63,590 nucleotides of DNA from Sulfurimonas sp. SAG-AH-194-I05 (lineage in GTDB: Bacteria; Campylobacterota; Campylobacteria; Campylobacterales; Sulfurimonadaceae): NCBI RefSeq assembly GCF_029215955.1, contig NZ_JAEMVA010000008.1:1-63590 (forward strand). The letters are read 5' to 3'. The position numbers were made by a program, and so were the translations under genes. The first letter of the stretch is position 1; each line of letters starts with the position of its first letter. The notes beneath the pieces are model-generated. The model had not been told where the DNA came from. It searched no databases and was given only the letters and a program-made list of their open reading frames with translations. Below are positions 1 through 7,389 of this stretch, piece after piece.

Positions 1-1352
1 TCATTTTCTTTACTTATAATTGAAAGGGAAAAATTATGAAGTTTTAAAATATTACTTACGATAAAGAGGCCAAGTCCTAAAGAGTTATTCCATGAATTTT
101 CATGGACTCTATAAAATTTATTTGTAATATTTTCTACGTCCGTTTTAGAAATACCGATGCCAGTATCTTTAACACTTAAATGGGAATCATCAAAATGTAT
201 GCTTATTTCATCTTCTGAGTATTTGAGTGCATTTTCTACTAAGTTACTTACTACTACGCCAAAGAGCGAAGCGTCTGCTTTAACAGAAATAATTGGATCA
301 CCTGTTATATGAATAATTCTTCGTGGGTAGTTTATTTTCATAGTATCAACAATATCTTCAACTATTTTATAAACGCTAACATGTGAAAATTCTATACTTT
401 GTTTTCCATTATCAAGCTTTATAGAAAGTCGAAGGGTATCTATAAGACTACTTAGTTTTACCCCATTTGCATGGATTTTAGTGAGAAATTTATTGCGTAT
501 ATTTGGATGGATCTCTTGGTCGTCTAAAAGTGTTTGTGCATAACCGTTTATTACTGCAATTGGATTTTTAAACTCATGCGATATTGCAGAAATGATGTCG
601 TCTTTTTGTTGGTTGGATACTTGAAGTTTTGTAGTAAACTTTGCTTTTTGCTTTTCTTTTTTAATGAGAATCTGCGATACTTTTGTAAGAAGATTCGTTA
701 TTTTTGAAAACTCTAAAGAGAGATTTGAATGAATATAGTTTGACTTATTTTTCTTTGTGAGGGAGGTTAAAAAGCTTACGATTTTTAAGGTTTCTTTTTC
801 AATTTCTTTACTCATTTTAAAAGTAATAAAAAAAATAGCGATAAAAAACAAAGCAAGCACTCCAAAGATTTTTAAGCCGAGAAAGAACAAATGTTCATTT
901 ATGCCTTTAAGTTCCTGTGCTAAGCGAATAAAAAGAGTTTTTTCTTTGTGTGTAAATTTTTTAGCAATATAAAGAAGGTCTTTATCTATAGTATTTGAAT
1001 GACGTATTATATACCCATAATCTTCTTCATTTGCTTGCAAGATTTCAGTTCTATACTTGTGATTATCCATCTTAAATTTGTCTTTATGCGACTCAGCTAT
1101 TACAGTTCCTTTTTCATTAATAAATGTTAGTCGAAGAGATAAAGAAGTTTTCACTTTTTGTGCAAGTGCATCTAAATTTTCTTTGTCATTTATGTGAAAT
1201 GAAATAATTTCTATATTTTGTAAAAGTGAATTTTTTGTTTGTGTAAGATAAAAATCTTTTGTCCAGTAATAGACAAGAGACCCTACGATAAAAAATAAAA
1301 CTGAAAATATTACAATGAATTTTCTAAGAACTATGTGATGGAATTTTAACAA
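1..1352 (-). CDS. Membrane sensor histidine kinase (C-terminal end cut by window edge)
   Basis: About 450 codons are visible and only the last few residues seem to lie outside the window. The likely start is TTG at 1352, overlapping the stop of the response regulator (TTGTTAA), so the two are translationally coupled. Seen in order: a membrane segment near residues 8-27, a periplasmic sensor region, a second membrane segment near 160-180, a HisKA domain with phospho-acceptor His in ISHEFKNP (about residue 259), an ATPase N box (SNLVENA), a G1 box (DTGIGIS) and a G2 box (SLGLGLF). No HAMP or PAS domain was recognised. It should autophosphorylate and pass phosphate to the regulator encoded just upstream. 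The ligand cannot be read. The genes upstream suggest lipid/envelope status; the nearby pst cluster makes phosphate (PhoR/PhosS-like) a possible alternative. Confidence 0.88.
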   Translation of the reverse strand, partial: MLKFHHIVLRKFIVIFSVLFFIVGSLVYYWTKDFYLTQTKNSLLQNIEIISFHINDKENLDALAQKVKTSLSLRLTFINEKGTVIAESHKDKFKMDNHKYRTEILQANEEDYGYIIRHSNTIDKDLLYIAKKFTHKEKTLFIRLAQELKGINEHLFFLGLKIFGVLALFFIAIFFITFKMSKEIEKETLKIVSFLTSLTKKNKSNYIHSNLSLEFSKITNLLTKVSQILIKKEKQKAKFTTKLQVSNQQKDDIISAISHEFKNPIAVINGYAQTLLDDQEIHPNIRNKFLTKIHANGVKLSSLIDTLRLSIKLDNGKQSIEFSHVSVYKIVEDIVDTMKINYPRRIIHITGDPIISVKADASLFGVVVSNLVENALKYSEDEISIHFDDSHLSVKDTGIGISKTDVENITNKFYRVHENSWNNSLGLGLFIVSNILKLHNFSLSIISKEN

Positions 1353-2014
1353 AAAATATAGCCTTCACCTCGAATAGCTTGAAGATAGTTTTTTTCACCC
1401 TTAGGGTCAATGTTTTCTTTGAGTCTTTTAATAGCAACATTCACAGTTTTAAGTTGTTTGGACCCACTGTCACTCCAAACTCTTTCTAACAAGGTTTCGC
1501 GACTTAAGAGAACTTTTTGGTTTTTCATAAACTCTAGGAGTAAGTCATGTTCAAGATGGGTTACTTTTATAGCTTGTCCATTAATTGAGAATTTTTTATC
1601 AGAGCGTTGGTAGGTAATGTCGCGAACTTTTAGAACGTCTTGCATTTTTTGCGTTCTTTTTATAAGTGCTTTTACTCTTGCTTTGAGCTCATTTACATTA
1701 AAGGGTTTTGTTATGTAGTCATCGCCTCCATTTTCAAAGCCTTCTAAAATAGCATCGTTCGAGTCTTTTGCACTTACATAAATAACAGGTTGGTTATAAC
1801 CCTCTTCACGCAAAGATGCTACAAATACACTTCCCTCAACTCCAGGTAAATTTCTGTCCATTAAAAGTAAGGCGATCTCTTCTTCATCTAAAATATCGCG
1901 AATGTTTGTCGTGTCTACACATGTTATAACGTCGTAGCCTTCTTTAGAAAGGGTGTACTCCATGAGGTCTAAAATATCTTCTTCATCATCTACGATTAAA
2001 ACGGTTGTATTCAT
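1346..2014 (-). CDS. OmpR/PhoB-family response regulator
   Basis: 222 residues, the usual length for this family. The receiver domain (1-115) has the acidic pair D10/D11, phospho-acceptor D53 (MDRNLPG), S81 and K103 (ITKPF). The C-terminal winged helix (about 125-222) has the family ending VNVAIKRLKENI...IRGEGYIF. Its start overlaps the stop of the lipoprotein gene by 4 bp, and the kinase gene overlaps its end, so lipoprotein, regulator and kinase form one translational unit. It should bind direct-repeat operators as a dimer. Both this regulator and an unseen PhoB could bind the repeats upstream of the pst genes; the sequence alone cannot decide. I leave the symbol empty because the operon partners are lipid-transport genes, not pst genes. 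Confidence 0.9.
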   Translation of the reverse strand: MNTTVLIVDDEEDILDLMEYTLSKEGYDVITCVDTTNIRDILDEEEIALLLMDRNLPGVEGSVFVASLREEGYNQPVIYVSAKDSNDAILEGFENGGDDYITKPFNVNELKARVKALIKRTQKMQDVLKVRDITYQRSDKKFSINGQAIKVTHLEHDLLLEFMKNQKVLLSRETLLERVWSDSGSKQLKTVNVAIKRLKENIDPKGEKNYLQAIRGEGYIFC

Positions 2015-2658
2015 TGTAAAACCTTTATTTTTTGGTTTATTTTATTAAGCTCATTTGGGTTGCTCACATGTTTTTTTGATTCTTCTAACCAAAATAAAAC
2101 AACTTTTTTTTGTCCTTGGTAGGAAGCTATGTTTATAATTTCTTGTAGAGATGCATAGCTTACATGTTTCGCTAAAAGAGCCATAGCTAAAATTTTAGAA
2201 GAGTTTCGTTGCATGTGGAAAATACTTTTTTCTGCTTTAGCGTAGTCTTTATTTATGAGCGCATGTGCAAATATACGGTAGTTTTTGTTGAGGTATTTGA
2301 TATCTTGCTTTTTTATGTGTTTTGTGAGGAGTTTATAATAACTACGGAGTGCATTATTTTCTACAAGTAAAGCAATGTTCGTATATTTTTCACATGTATC
2401 TTGTGTACCGACTGAGATATTTAAAGCACATGCACCAAGGTAAATTTTTGCAAGTTGGTGTAAGTTTGCACTTTGCTTTGCATGTTTAATAGCTCTTTTT
2501 AAATCATTTTTTGCAAGTAAGTCTTTTGAAGAAAGAAAGTTTTTTGTATAAGAATTAAAGGCATTTGTACTTTTGTATTGCCATTGGTTCTCTGGTGTTT
2601 TAAGAGAACATCCACATGCTAAGAATAGTAGGAAAAGAAAGGGAATGTATTTAATCAT
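2011..2658 (-). CDS. Putative lipoprotein with helical repeats, MCE-operon partner
   Basis: 215 residues with a short hydrophobic signal (IPFLFLLFLACGC) ending in cysteines that fit a lipobox, so it is probably a lipid-anchored periplasmic or outer-membrane protein. The mature part is helical, rich in Lys, Ala and Leu, with repeated segments such as KNDLKRAIKHAKQSANLHQL and NKDYAKAEKSIF that look like degenerate TPR units. It overlaps the MCE gene upstream and the regulator downstream by 4 bp each. In Mla-type systems an outer-membrane lipoprotein (MlaA) receives or delivers lipid, but I see no MlaA similarity here. Function is unknown; the position between lipid transport and the two-component system suggests a sensor-accessory or transport role. 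Confidence 0.7.
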   Translation of the reverse strand: MIKYIPFLFLLFLACGCSLKTPENQWQYKSTNAFNSYTKNFLSSKDLLAKNDLKRAIKHAKQSANLHQLAKIYLGACALNISVGTQDTCEKYTNIALLVENNALRSYYKLLTKHIKKQDIKYLNKNYRIFAHALINKDYAKAEKSIFHMQRNSSKILAMALLAKHVSYASLQEIINIASYQGQKKVVLFWLEESKKHVSNPNELNKINQKIKVLQ

Positions 2659-3560
2659 GGTAGCTGTATCTCTGCATCAGACTCAGTTGCCATGAGTGCA
2701 TCTACTTTATCGATAATTTGGTTTGATTTTGCAACACCTACTGTAATCTGTTCTTTAAGTTGAAGCAAGTCTTTATCGTAACTTCCTAATTTTTTCTTAA
2801 TGTCTTTCATGATTTTGTTGATTTCTTTAATGGTTGCAGAAGAGGGCTGAATTATTGTTTTGTTGAGTGCTTTAGTTATTTTACTCATATCATGTGTGAT
2901 TTTTTTAATATTTTGCATAATATGCTTTGTTTCATTTATGGAAGTTATGATGTCTTTAGTGGCTTTTTTACTTCCAGTTAAAGAGGTAAGAAGCGAATCA
3001 TTTTTAGCGAGTTTTGCACTTAATGTATTCATGTTTTGCAAAATTTGTATGAGTTCTGAGTCTTCACTTGCAAGGTAGTTTGTTATGGTATGTACGTTGT
3101 CTAAAATTGCTTTTGCTTTTTGAACAACGGGTTGTAAGCTCATAATGATGTCGTTAATATTATCACTCGATATAAGGGTTAAAGATGCATTTTCTTTTAA
3201 AAGTGGTGTATCAACTGAAGTAAAAAGGTCAATATGGGGAGAACCAATAAGAGGTTTTATAATGATTAAAACACTCCCTTCACTTAAGAACTTTTTATAT
3301 TTTTTTTGTACGGAGAAAGCCACATGTACGGAACCATTGTCATTAAGTTTTATATCGTCAATGAGTCCAATATTAAAACCTGAAAATTTCACAGGCATTC
3401 CTAGTTGAAAATACTCGGCGCTATCTGTCTCAAAAGAGTAACTGTAGCGTTTCTCGAAGGTGCCTTTTTCTTTTAAAAGAAAAAATAAAGAGCCGAGTAT
3501 TATAATAAAAAATGTGAGGACAAATAAACCAACTGTACGTTTCATAGTTTTGTAGTGCAT
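2655..3560 (-). CDS. MlaD-like MCE domain protein of a lipid transporter
   Basis: 301 residues: one N-terminal membrane anchor (about 8-28), then an MCE domain (about 35-115) with the typical core YFQLGMPVKFSGFNIGLIDDI and a later KPLIGSPHIDL, then a long helical tail (about 130-290) with coiled-coil character. MCE proteins form periplasmic rings that pass phospholipids between membranes, together with an MlaE permease and an MlaF ATPase. The permease gene lies immediately upstream (10-bp gap). The start has a nearby CGGAG. No MlaF-type ATPase gene is seen in this operon, so it must be encoded elsewhere or shared. Confidence 0.87.
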   Translation of the reverse strand: MHYKTMKRTVGLFVLTFFIIILGSLFFLLKEKGTFEKRYSYSFETDSAEYFQLGMPVKFSGFNIGLIDDIKLNDNGSVHVAFSVQKKYKKFLSEGSVLIIIKPLIGSPHIDLFTSVDTPLLKENASLTLISSDNINDIIMSLQPVVQKAKAILDNVHTITNYLASEDSELIQILQNMNTLSAKLAKNDSLLTSLTGSKKATKDIITSINETKHIMQNIKKITHDMSKITKALNKTIIQPSSATIKEINKIMKDIKKKLGSYDKDLLQLKEQITVGVAKSNQIIDKVDALMATESDAEIQLP

Positions 3561-3570
3561 CGGACTCCGT

Positions 3571-4329
3571 TTAAAAAAGTGATTGGAAGGTAAATGATAC
3601 CATTTCTATAAAAAATAAAGCTAAAAGGAAAGGAATTATCATATGTATAGGTGCACTTTTTCGTGCGGTTTCGTTTGACTCAAGTTTTATATAAAGAGGA
3701 ATACTCATAGCAATAAACCCAAAAAGACTCGCCTTACTTAGAAAGAGAAGAAGTGTTTGTATTTTAATAGCATCAAAAATTATGAACTTGTAACTGTGTA
3801 TATCCATACCCATGAAGAAAAAAGTAAAAAGGTACGCACTCACTAACATAATGACTGAAAATATACTAGCAAGTGCAATACTACTAAAAATACCACCAAG
3901 CAGGTAGGCTAATAAAAACTTTTGAATGATTATTTCATTCGTACTCTGTGTAATTTTTTTGTTTATAAAAGTAATGTAACGTATGTAAATAAAAACAATT
4001 GTAAAAAAAGGAGAAAATGCAGTCACTACAAAGGTAACTATAAGTGAGCCTAATTCTACTTGCATGTTTAATTGTGTTGCCATTACAATAACAAAACCAA
4101 TGATAAGCGAACCAAAAATGGAAGCTAAAAATACAAATAATGGTAAAACGGTGAGCGATGTATGATAAATGTGCTTTATTAAACGCCTCAACATGGAAGG
4201 TGTGTAATTATGTGGGCGTAGCATGTGGAAAATACTATAAATATAAAAAGAAAAAATAGTATAAAATGAGATGGCAAGATTTATTGTCTTATCGCCAGTG
4301 TTTTCTACTATTTTTATAAACACGTGCAC
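3571..4329 (-). CDS. Divergent MlaE-like permease
   Basis: 252 residues with about five or six hydrophobic segments. After an N-terminal helical part comes TPSMLRRLIKHIYHTSLTVL and FLASIFGSLIIGFV, which matches the pattern of MlaE/YrbE permeases (an amphipathic helix, then a membrane helix with Gly). Family membership rests on this pattern and on the MCE gene next to it. The start read here is GTG at 4329, 6 bp after the stop of the diguanylate cyclase gene; the Shine-Dalgarno sequence is poor, so a second GTG two codons later is possible. It should form the inner-membrane channel for lipid transfer with the MCE protein and an ATPase that is not in this window. Confidence 0.75.
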   Translation of the reverse strand: MHVFIKIVENTGDKTINLAISFYTIFSFYIYSIFHMLRPHNYTPSMLRRLIKHIYHTSLTVLPLFVFLASIFGSLIIGFVIVMATQLNMQVELGSLIVTFVVTAFSPFFTIVFIYIRYITFINKKITQSTNEIIIQKFLLAYLLGGIFSSIALASIFSVIMLVSAYLFTFFFMGMDIHSYKFIIFDAIKIQTLLLFLSKASLFGFIAMSIPLYIKLESNETARKSAPIHMIIPFLLALFFIEMVSFTFQSLF

Positions 4330-4335
4330 ATCTTT

Positions 4336-5727
4336 TTAAGAGCTAATACAGTTTCTACCATTATGCTTTGAGACATACAGCAGTGTATCCACTCTCTTAA
4401 ATACTTCATCTTTCGTTTCATTTTCTTGAAGTTCTACTAAACCTATACTAATTGTAAGAGAATCAATTGTTTCAAATGTATAATGTGCAACCTTGTCTTT
4501 GAATCTTTGCGCAAAAATCTTTGCATTATCTAACGAAGTATTAGGCAGGAGTATTAAAAACTCCTCGCCACCATACCTACCAATACTATCCATGCCACGT
4601 AAAGAGTCTTTAGCGAGTGTAGAAAGTGTTGCTAAAACCTTGTCTCCAACATCATGACCATAGGTGTCATTCACTTTTTTAAAAAAATCGATATCATACA
4701 TTAAAATAGAAAGAGGATTCGTATATCTATGCGCGTAACGAATCTCTTTGTCTAAAAGTAAGAGCAAAGAATGCTTGTTATTCATTTGTGTTAAGGTATC
4801 GGTTAATGCAAGACTTTGCATGTTTTTATAGTTGTTATCTTGTTTTTGATGCATAAGATGAAATTCTTTAATAAGAATACCCATCTCATCTTCATAGCAT
4901 TGAATATCTTGCACCACTGAACCTTGTTTAAAACTTTTTATTTCATCTGTTAATAACTTCAGAGGTCTTAAAAGCTTTTTGTAGAGCATAAAGAATATAA
5001 CTCCTGTACTAAAGGTACTAAAAATCATGAGTATAAATATCTTGTAAAAAACATAGTGCACTACTTCATTGATTCCAGCTACATTCTGCTTATTTCTTTC
5101 ATCTAAAAACATTAAAAAGAAATCTATTGGAATCATTATTTTCTCTTTAGCTTTGAGGTAATCAAGCGAATACAGTAAATCAAGTGCTAATCTTTGGTTT
5201 GGCTCTCCTCGAACTGTATACGAACCATTTGCATCTAAAAAAAGACCTTCGAGAGCATTAAAGGCTTGAACTTCTAAGCCTACTAATAGATTAGAGTTTT
5301 TTTCTGCAAGGTCTAGTTTCTTTTGTTCATATTTACTATAAGGAAGATGTGTCATTGCATTTTTTAAGGCGTATTTTTCTTGAAGTGGATGCAACTCAGA
5401 CCTTGTAGGTTCAAATAAATCCCAATATATATGTTCATATCTTAAAGGTCTCTTTGCTTCTCCATTTTTAATAGCAATGATTTTAAAATAGTTTTCTTTA
5501 TATTTTTTGTTTTTTGTTTGTGTATAAAGTCTTGCATATTTGGTTAAGTCATCTGAAGTGTGTCTGAGTTCATCTGCTTTTGTAATCATTGCAAGTTTAT
5601 TTTTTTCTATGCTTTCAAGCAAAGTGAGATTTGTATGGAGATCTTGTGTAAGGCGAATAAATACGGCAGAAATAACAAATATAAAGAACGCTATTATTAG
5701 AAACATTTTTTGTATATTTATATTCAA
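4336..5727 (-). CDS. Membrane diguanylate cyclase (4-helix sensor, HAMP-like, GGDEF)
   Basis: 463 residues. TTG start at 5727, supported by AAGGA 7 bp upstream. N-terminal membrane segment (about 8-25), a long periplasmic helical sensor (about 30-215) of four-helix-bundle appearance, second membrane segment (about 225-250), a HAMP-like linker (LYKKLLRPLKLLTDEIKSF) and a GGDEF domain. The active site is GGEEF (near residue 385), preceded five residues earlier by RGMD, an intact RxxD product-inhibition site. It should make c-di-GMP and be feedback-inhibited. It lies 52 bp after phoU on the same strand and 6 bp before the permease gene; a TATTAT-like box in the 52-bp gap could start its own transcript. 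Confidence 0.9.
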   Translation of the reverse strand: MNINIQKMFLIIAFFIFVISAVFIRLTQDLHTNLTLLESIEKNKLAMITKADELRHTSDDLTKYARLYTQTKNKKYKENYFKIIAIKNGEAKRPLRYEHIYWDLFEPTRSELHPLQEKYALKNAMTHLPYSKYEQKKLDLAEKNSNLLVGLEVQAFNALEGLFLDANGSYTVRGEPNQRLALDLLYSLDYLKAKEKIMIPIDFFLMFLDERNKQNVAGINEVVHYVFYKIFILMIFSTFSTGVIFFMLYKKLLRPLKLLTDEIKSFKQGSVVQDIQCYEDEMGILIKEFHLMHQKQDNNYKNMQSLALTDTLTQMNNKHSLLLLLDKEIRYAHRYTNPLSILMYDIDFFKKVNDTYGHDVGDKVLATLSTLAKDSLRGMDSIGRYGGEEFLILLPNTSLDNAKIFAQRFKDKVAHYTFETIDSLTISIGLVELQENETKDEVFKRVDTLLYVSKHNGRNCISS

Positions 5728-5779
5728 ATTTATATCCTTGTATAAGGTAGATAATACAAGAATATATTTTAAGAGTTAC

Positions 5780-6439
5780 TTAACTACGAAAATGTCCACC
5801 AATTTTTGCATAAACAAGTAAGTTAGCAATTGCTATGGTTCGTGCAGCAATTTTCCCACTTTTTCGTAAGGCTTTAAGCATTGTATGAAACTTTTCAAAG
5901 CTTTTTGTACTGTCTGCTTGGGAGTATAAATTTCTCTCAACTATTTCATATAAGTCATCTGTTTTATTTTCTTGGATTAAAACATCATTATATATTTCTT
6001 GAATTTCATCTTCATCATCGCAATGAATCATCTGAAGTGCCGCATTAATCGCTTCTATAGTCGCTGTTTGCATAGGAACTGCATACGCATTTATCGTTGC
6101 AACATCGACATCTGTACAGACATCAGTAAATCCACGAATGAAACTACGTGTATTTGCACATGCACGGGAAAGTTCATTTGTGATTTTTAAGTATGCAATC
6201 ACTTGACGTAAATCCCTTGCTTCAGGAGTATAGAGCGCGAGAACTTTAATAATGGCATTGTCAATAGCATCTGTTTTAGCGCTTACATTTTTTAAATGTT
6301 GACGTGCTTCATTGAACTTTTGTGTATCGCACTTTTGTAGGGCTAAAAGTAAAAGTTTATTTGCCTCTAATAAGCCTAAACCAATTGTATGAACCTTTGA
6401 CTTAATCTCATTTATACTTGTTTGAAAGTTACGTAACAT
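5780..6439 (-). CDS. phoU: PhoU phosphate signalling/transport regulator
   Basis: 219 residues, the normal length for the two-repeat helical-bundle PhoU family. Two repeats are visible, each with an acidic/Asp-rich helix pattern (AKTDAIDNAIIKVLALYTPE with ARDLRQVIAYLKI in repeat 1; QENKTDDLYEIVERNL in repeat 2), typical for metal and PstB/PhoR contact. It starts 11 bp after pstB with a good AAGGAG, so it is co-transcribed. PhoU dampens PstSCAB uptake and, in many bacteria, keeps the Pho sensor kinase off when phosphate is ample. Confidence 0.93.
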   Translation of the reverse strand: MLRNFQTSINEIKSKVHTIGLGLLEANKLLLLALQKCDTQKFNEARQHLKNVSAKTDAIDNAIIKVLALYTPEARDLRQVIAYLKITNELSRACANTRSFIRGFTDVCTDVDVATINAYAVPMQTATIEAINAALQMIHCDDEDEIQEIYNDVLIQENKTDDLYEIVERNLYSQADSTKSFEKFHTMLKALRKSGKIAARTIAIANLLVYAKIGGHFRS

Positions 6440-6450
6440 GTGGATTCTCC

Positions 6451-7233
6451 TTAACCAAATCGACCAGTAATATAGTCTTCTGTTTTTTTCTCTTTAGGGT
6501 TTAAAAATATGTTTTCTGTTTTGTCGTATTCGACTAAATCACCAAGATACATAAAAGCAGTATAATCACTTATACGTGAAGCCTGCTGCATGTTATGTGT
6601 CACAATAGCGATACTTATATCTTTTTTTAAGGTAACTAAAAGCTCTTCAATCGCTCCCGTAGAAATAGGGTCAAGTGCTGAGGTGGGTTCATCAAAAAGA
6701 AGAACTTCAGGTTTCACAGCAACAGCCCTCGCAATACAAAGACGCTGTTGTTGCCCACCTGAGAGACCCATGGCAGATTTGTTAAGTCGCTCATGTACTT
6801 CTTTCCATAAGGCAGAATCTTTAAGTGCTTGTTCTACTCTGTCTGCGAGTTCTGCTTTATTTTTAAGACCTGATATTTTTAAACCATATGCGACATTATC
6901 AAAAATACTCATAGGAAAAGGTGTGGGTTTTTGAAAAATCATTCCTACTTGTTGGCGAAGCGTAATGAATTCATTTTCTTTTTTTATATTTAAAATATTT
7001 TTCATTGTCCCAGACTTCGAATCAAGAAGTTCAATTTTTCCATCATAAGTATTTCCTGGGTAAATATCGTGAATGCGGTTCATGCTTCTTAGAAGTGTAG
7101 ATTTTCCGCAACCACTAGGACCTATGAGTGCTGTAATTTTATTTTTCTCTATAGGAAGTGTAATATTTCGAAGTGATGGGTAGTCCACTCCAGGGTAGGT
7201 AAAAGAGAATTTTTTGAGATTCATTACAGCCAT
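6451..7233 (-). CDS. pstB: PstB, phosphate ABC transporter ATPase
   Basis: 260 residues. Walker [10 protein letters not shown] (near residue 37), a Q-loop with IFQKPTPFP typical of PstB, signature [14 protein letters not shown], Walker [13 protein letters not shown] and switch His in VTHNMQQA. It powers phosphate import through PstC/PstA. Unlike in most genomes it is not next to pstA: two c-di-GMP genes on the opposite strand (7390-12076) separate it from pstA. It therefore has its own promoter, with a PHO-box-like repeat 54 bp upstream of the start. ATG is preceded by AAAGGA. Confidence 0.97.
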   Translation of the reverse strand: MAVMNLKKFSFTYPGVDYPSLRNITLPIEKNKITALIGPSGCGKSTLLRSMNRIHDIYPGNTYDGKIELLDSKSGTMKNILNIKKENEFITLRQQVGMIFQKPTPFPMSIFDNVAYGLKISGLKNKAELADRVEQALKDSALWKEVHERLNKSAMGLSGGQQQRLCIARAVAVKPEVLLFDEPTSALDPISTGAIEELLVTLKKDISIAIVTHNMQQASRISDYTAFMYLGDLVEYDKTENIFLNPKEKKTEDYITGRFG

Positions 7234-7271
7234 GTTGTAGTCCTTTAATCTTTTTGAAAATTTATAAGGGA

Positions 7272-7303
7272 ATTGTATGCAATTTTGGTTACATAATGAT
7301 TAC
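7272..7303 (-). promoter_or_regulatory. PHO-box-like promoter of pstB-phoU
   Basis: Read on the minus strand: GTAATCATTATGTAACC (7303-7287), two half-sites GTAATC and GTAACC with 11-bp period, then 9 bp, then TACAAT (7277-7272) as -10. Spacing and half-sites match those of the other three sites near pstC, pstS and the porin gene. As in E. coli PHO promoters, the repeat takes the place of a -35 box. Confidence 0.8.
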
Positions 7304-7389
7304 GTATTTGAGAAGAAAATTATTATAATTTTGCTAAAATACCTTAGAATGATTAAACAGTAGTACTCTTTGGCTACGCAAGGAAAAAC

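Noticed and set aside
1346..2014. Naming the regulator phoB and the kinase phoR
   Set aside because: They are in one operon with lipid-transport genes and not with pst genes; sequence alone cannot show which stimulus or sites they serve.
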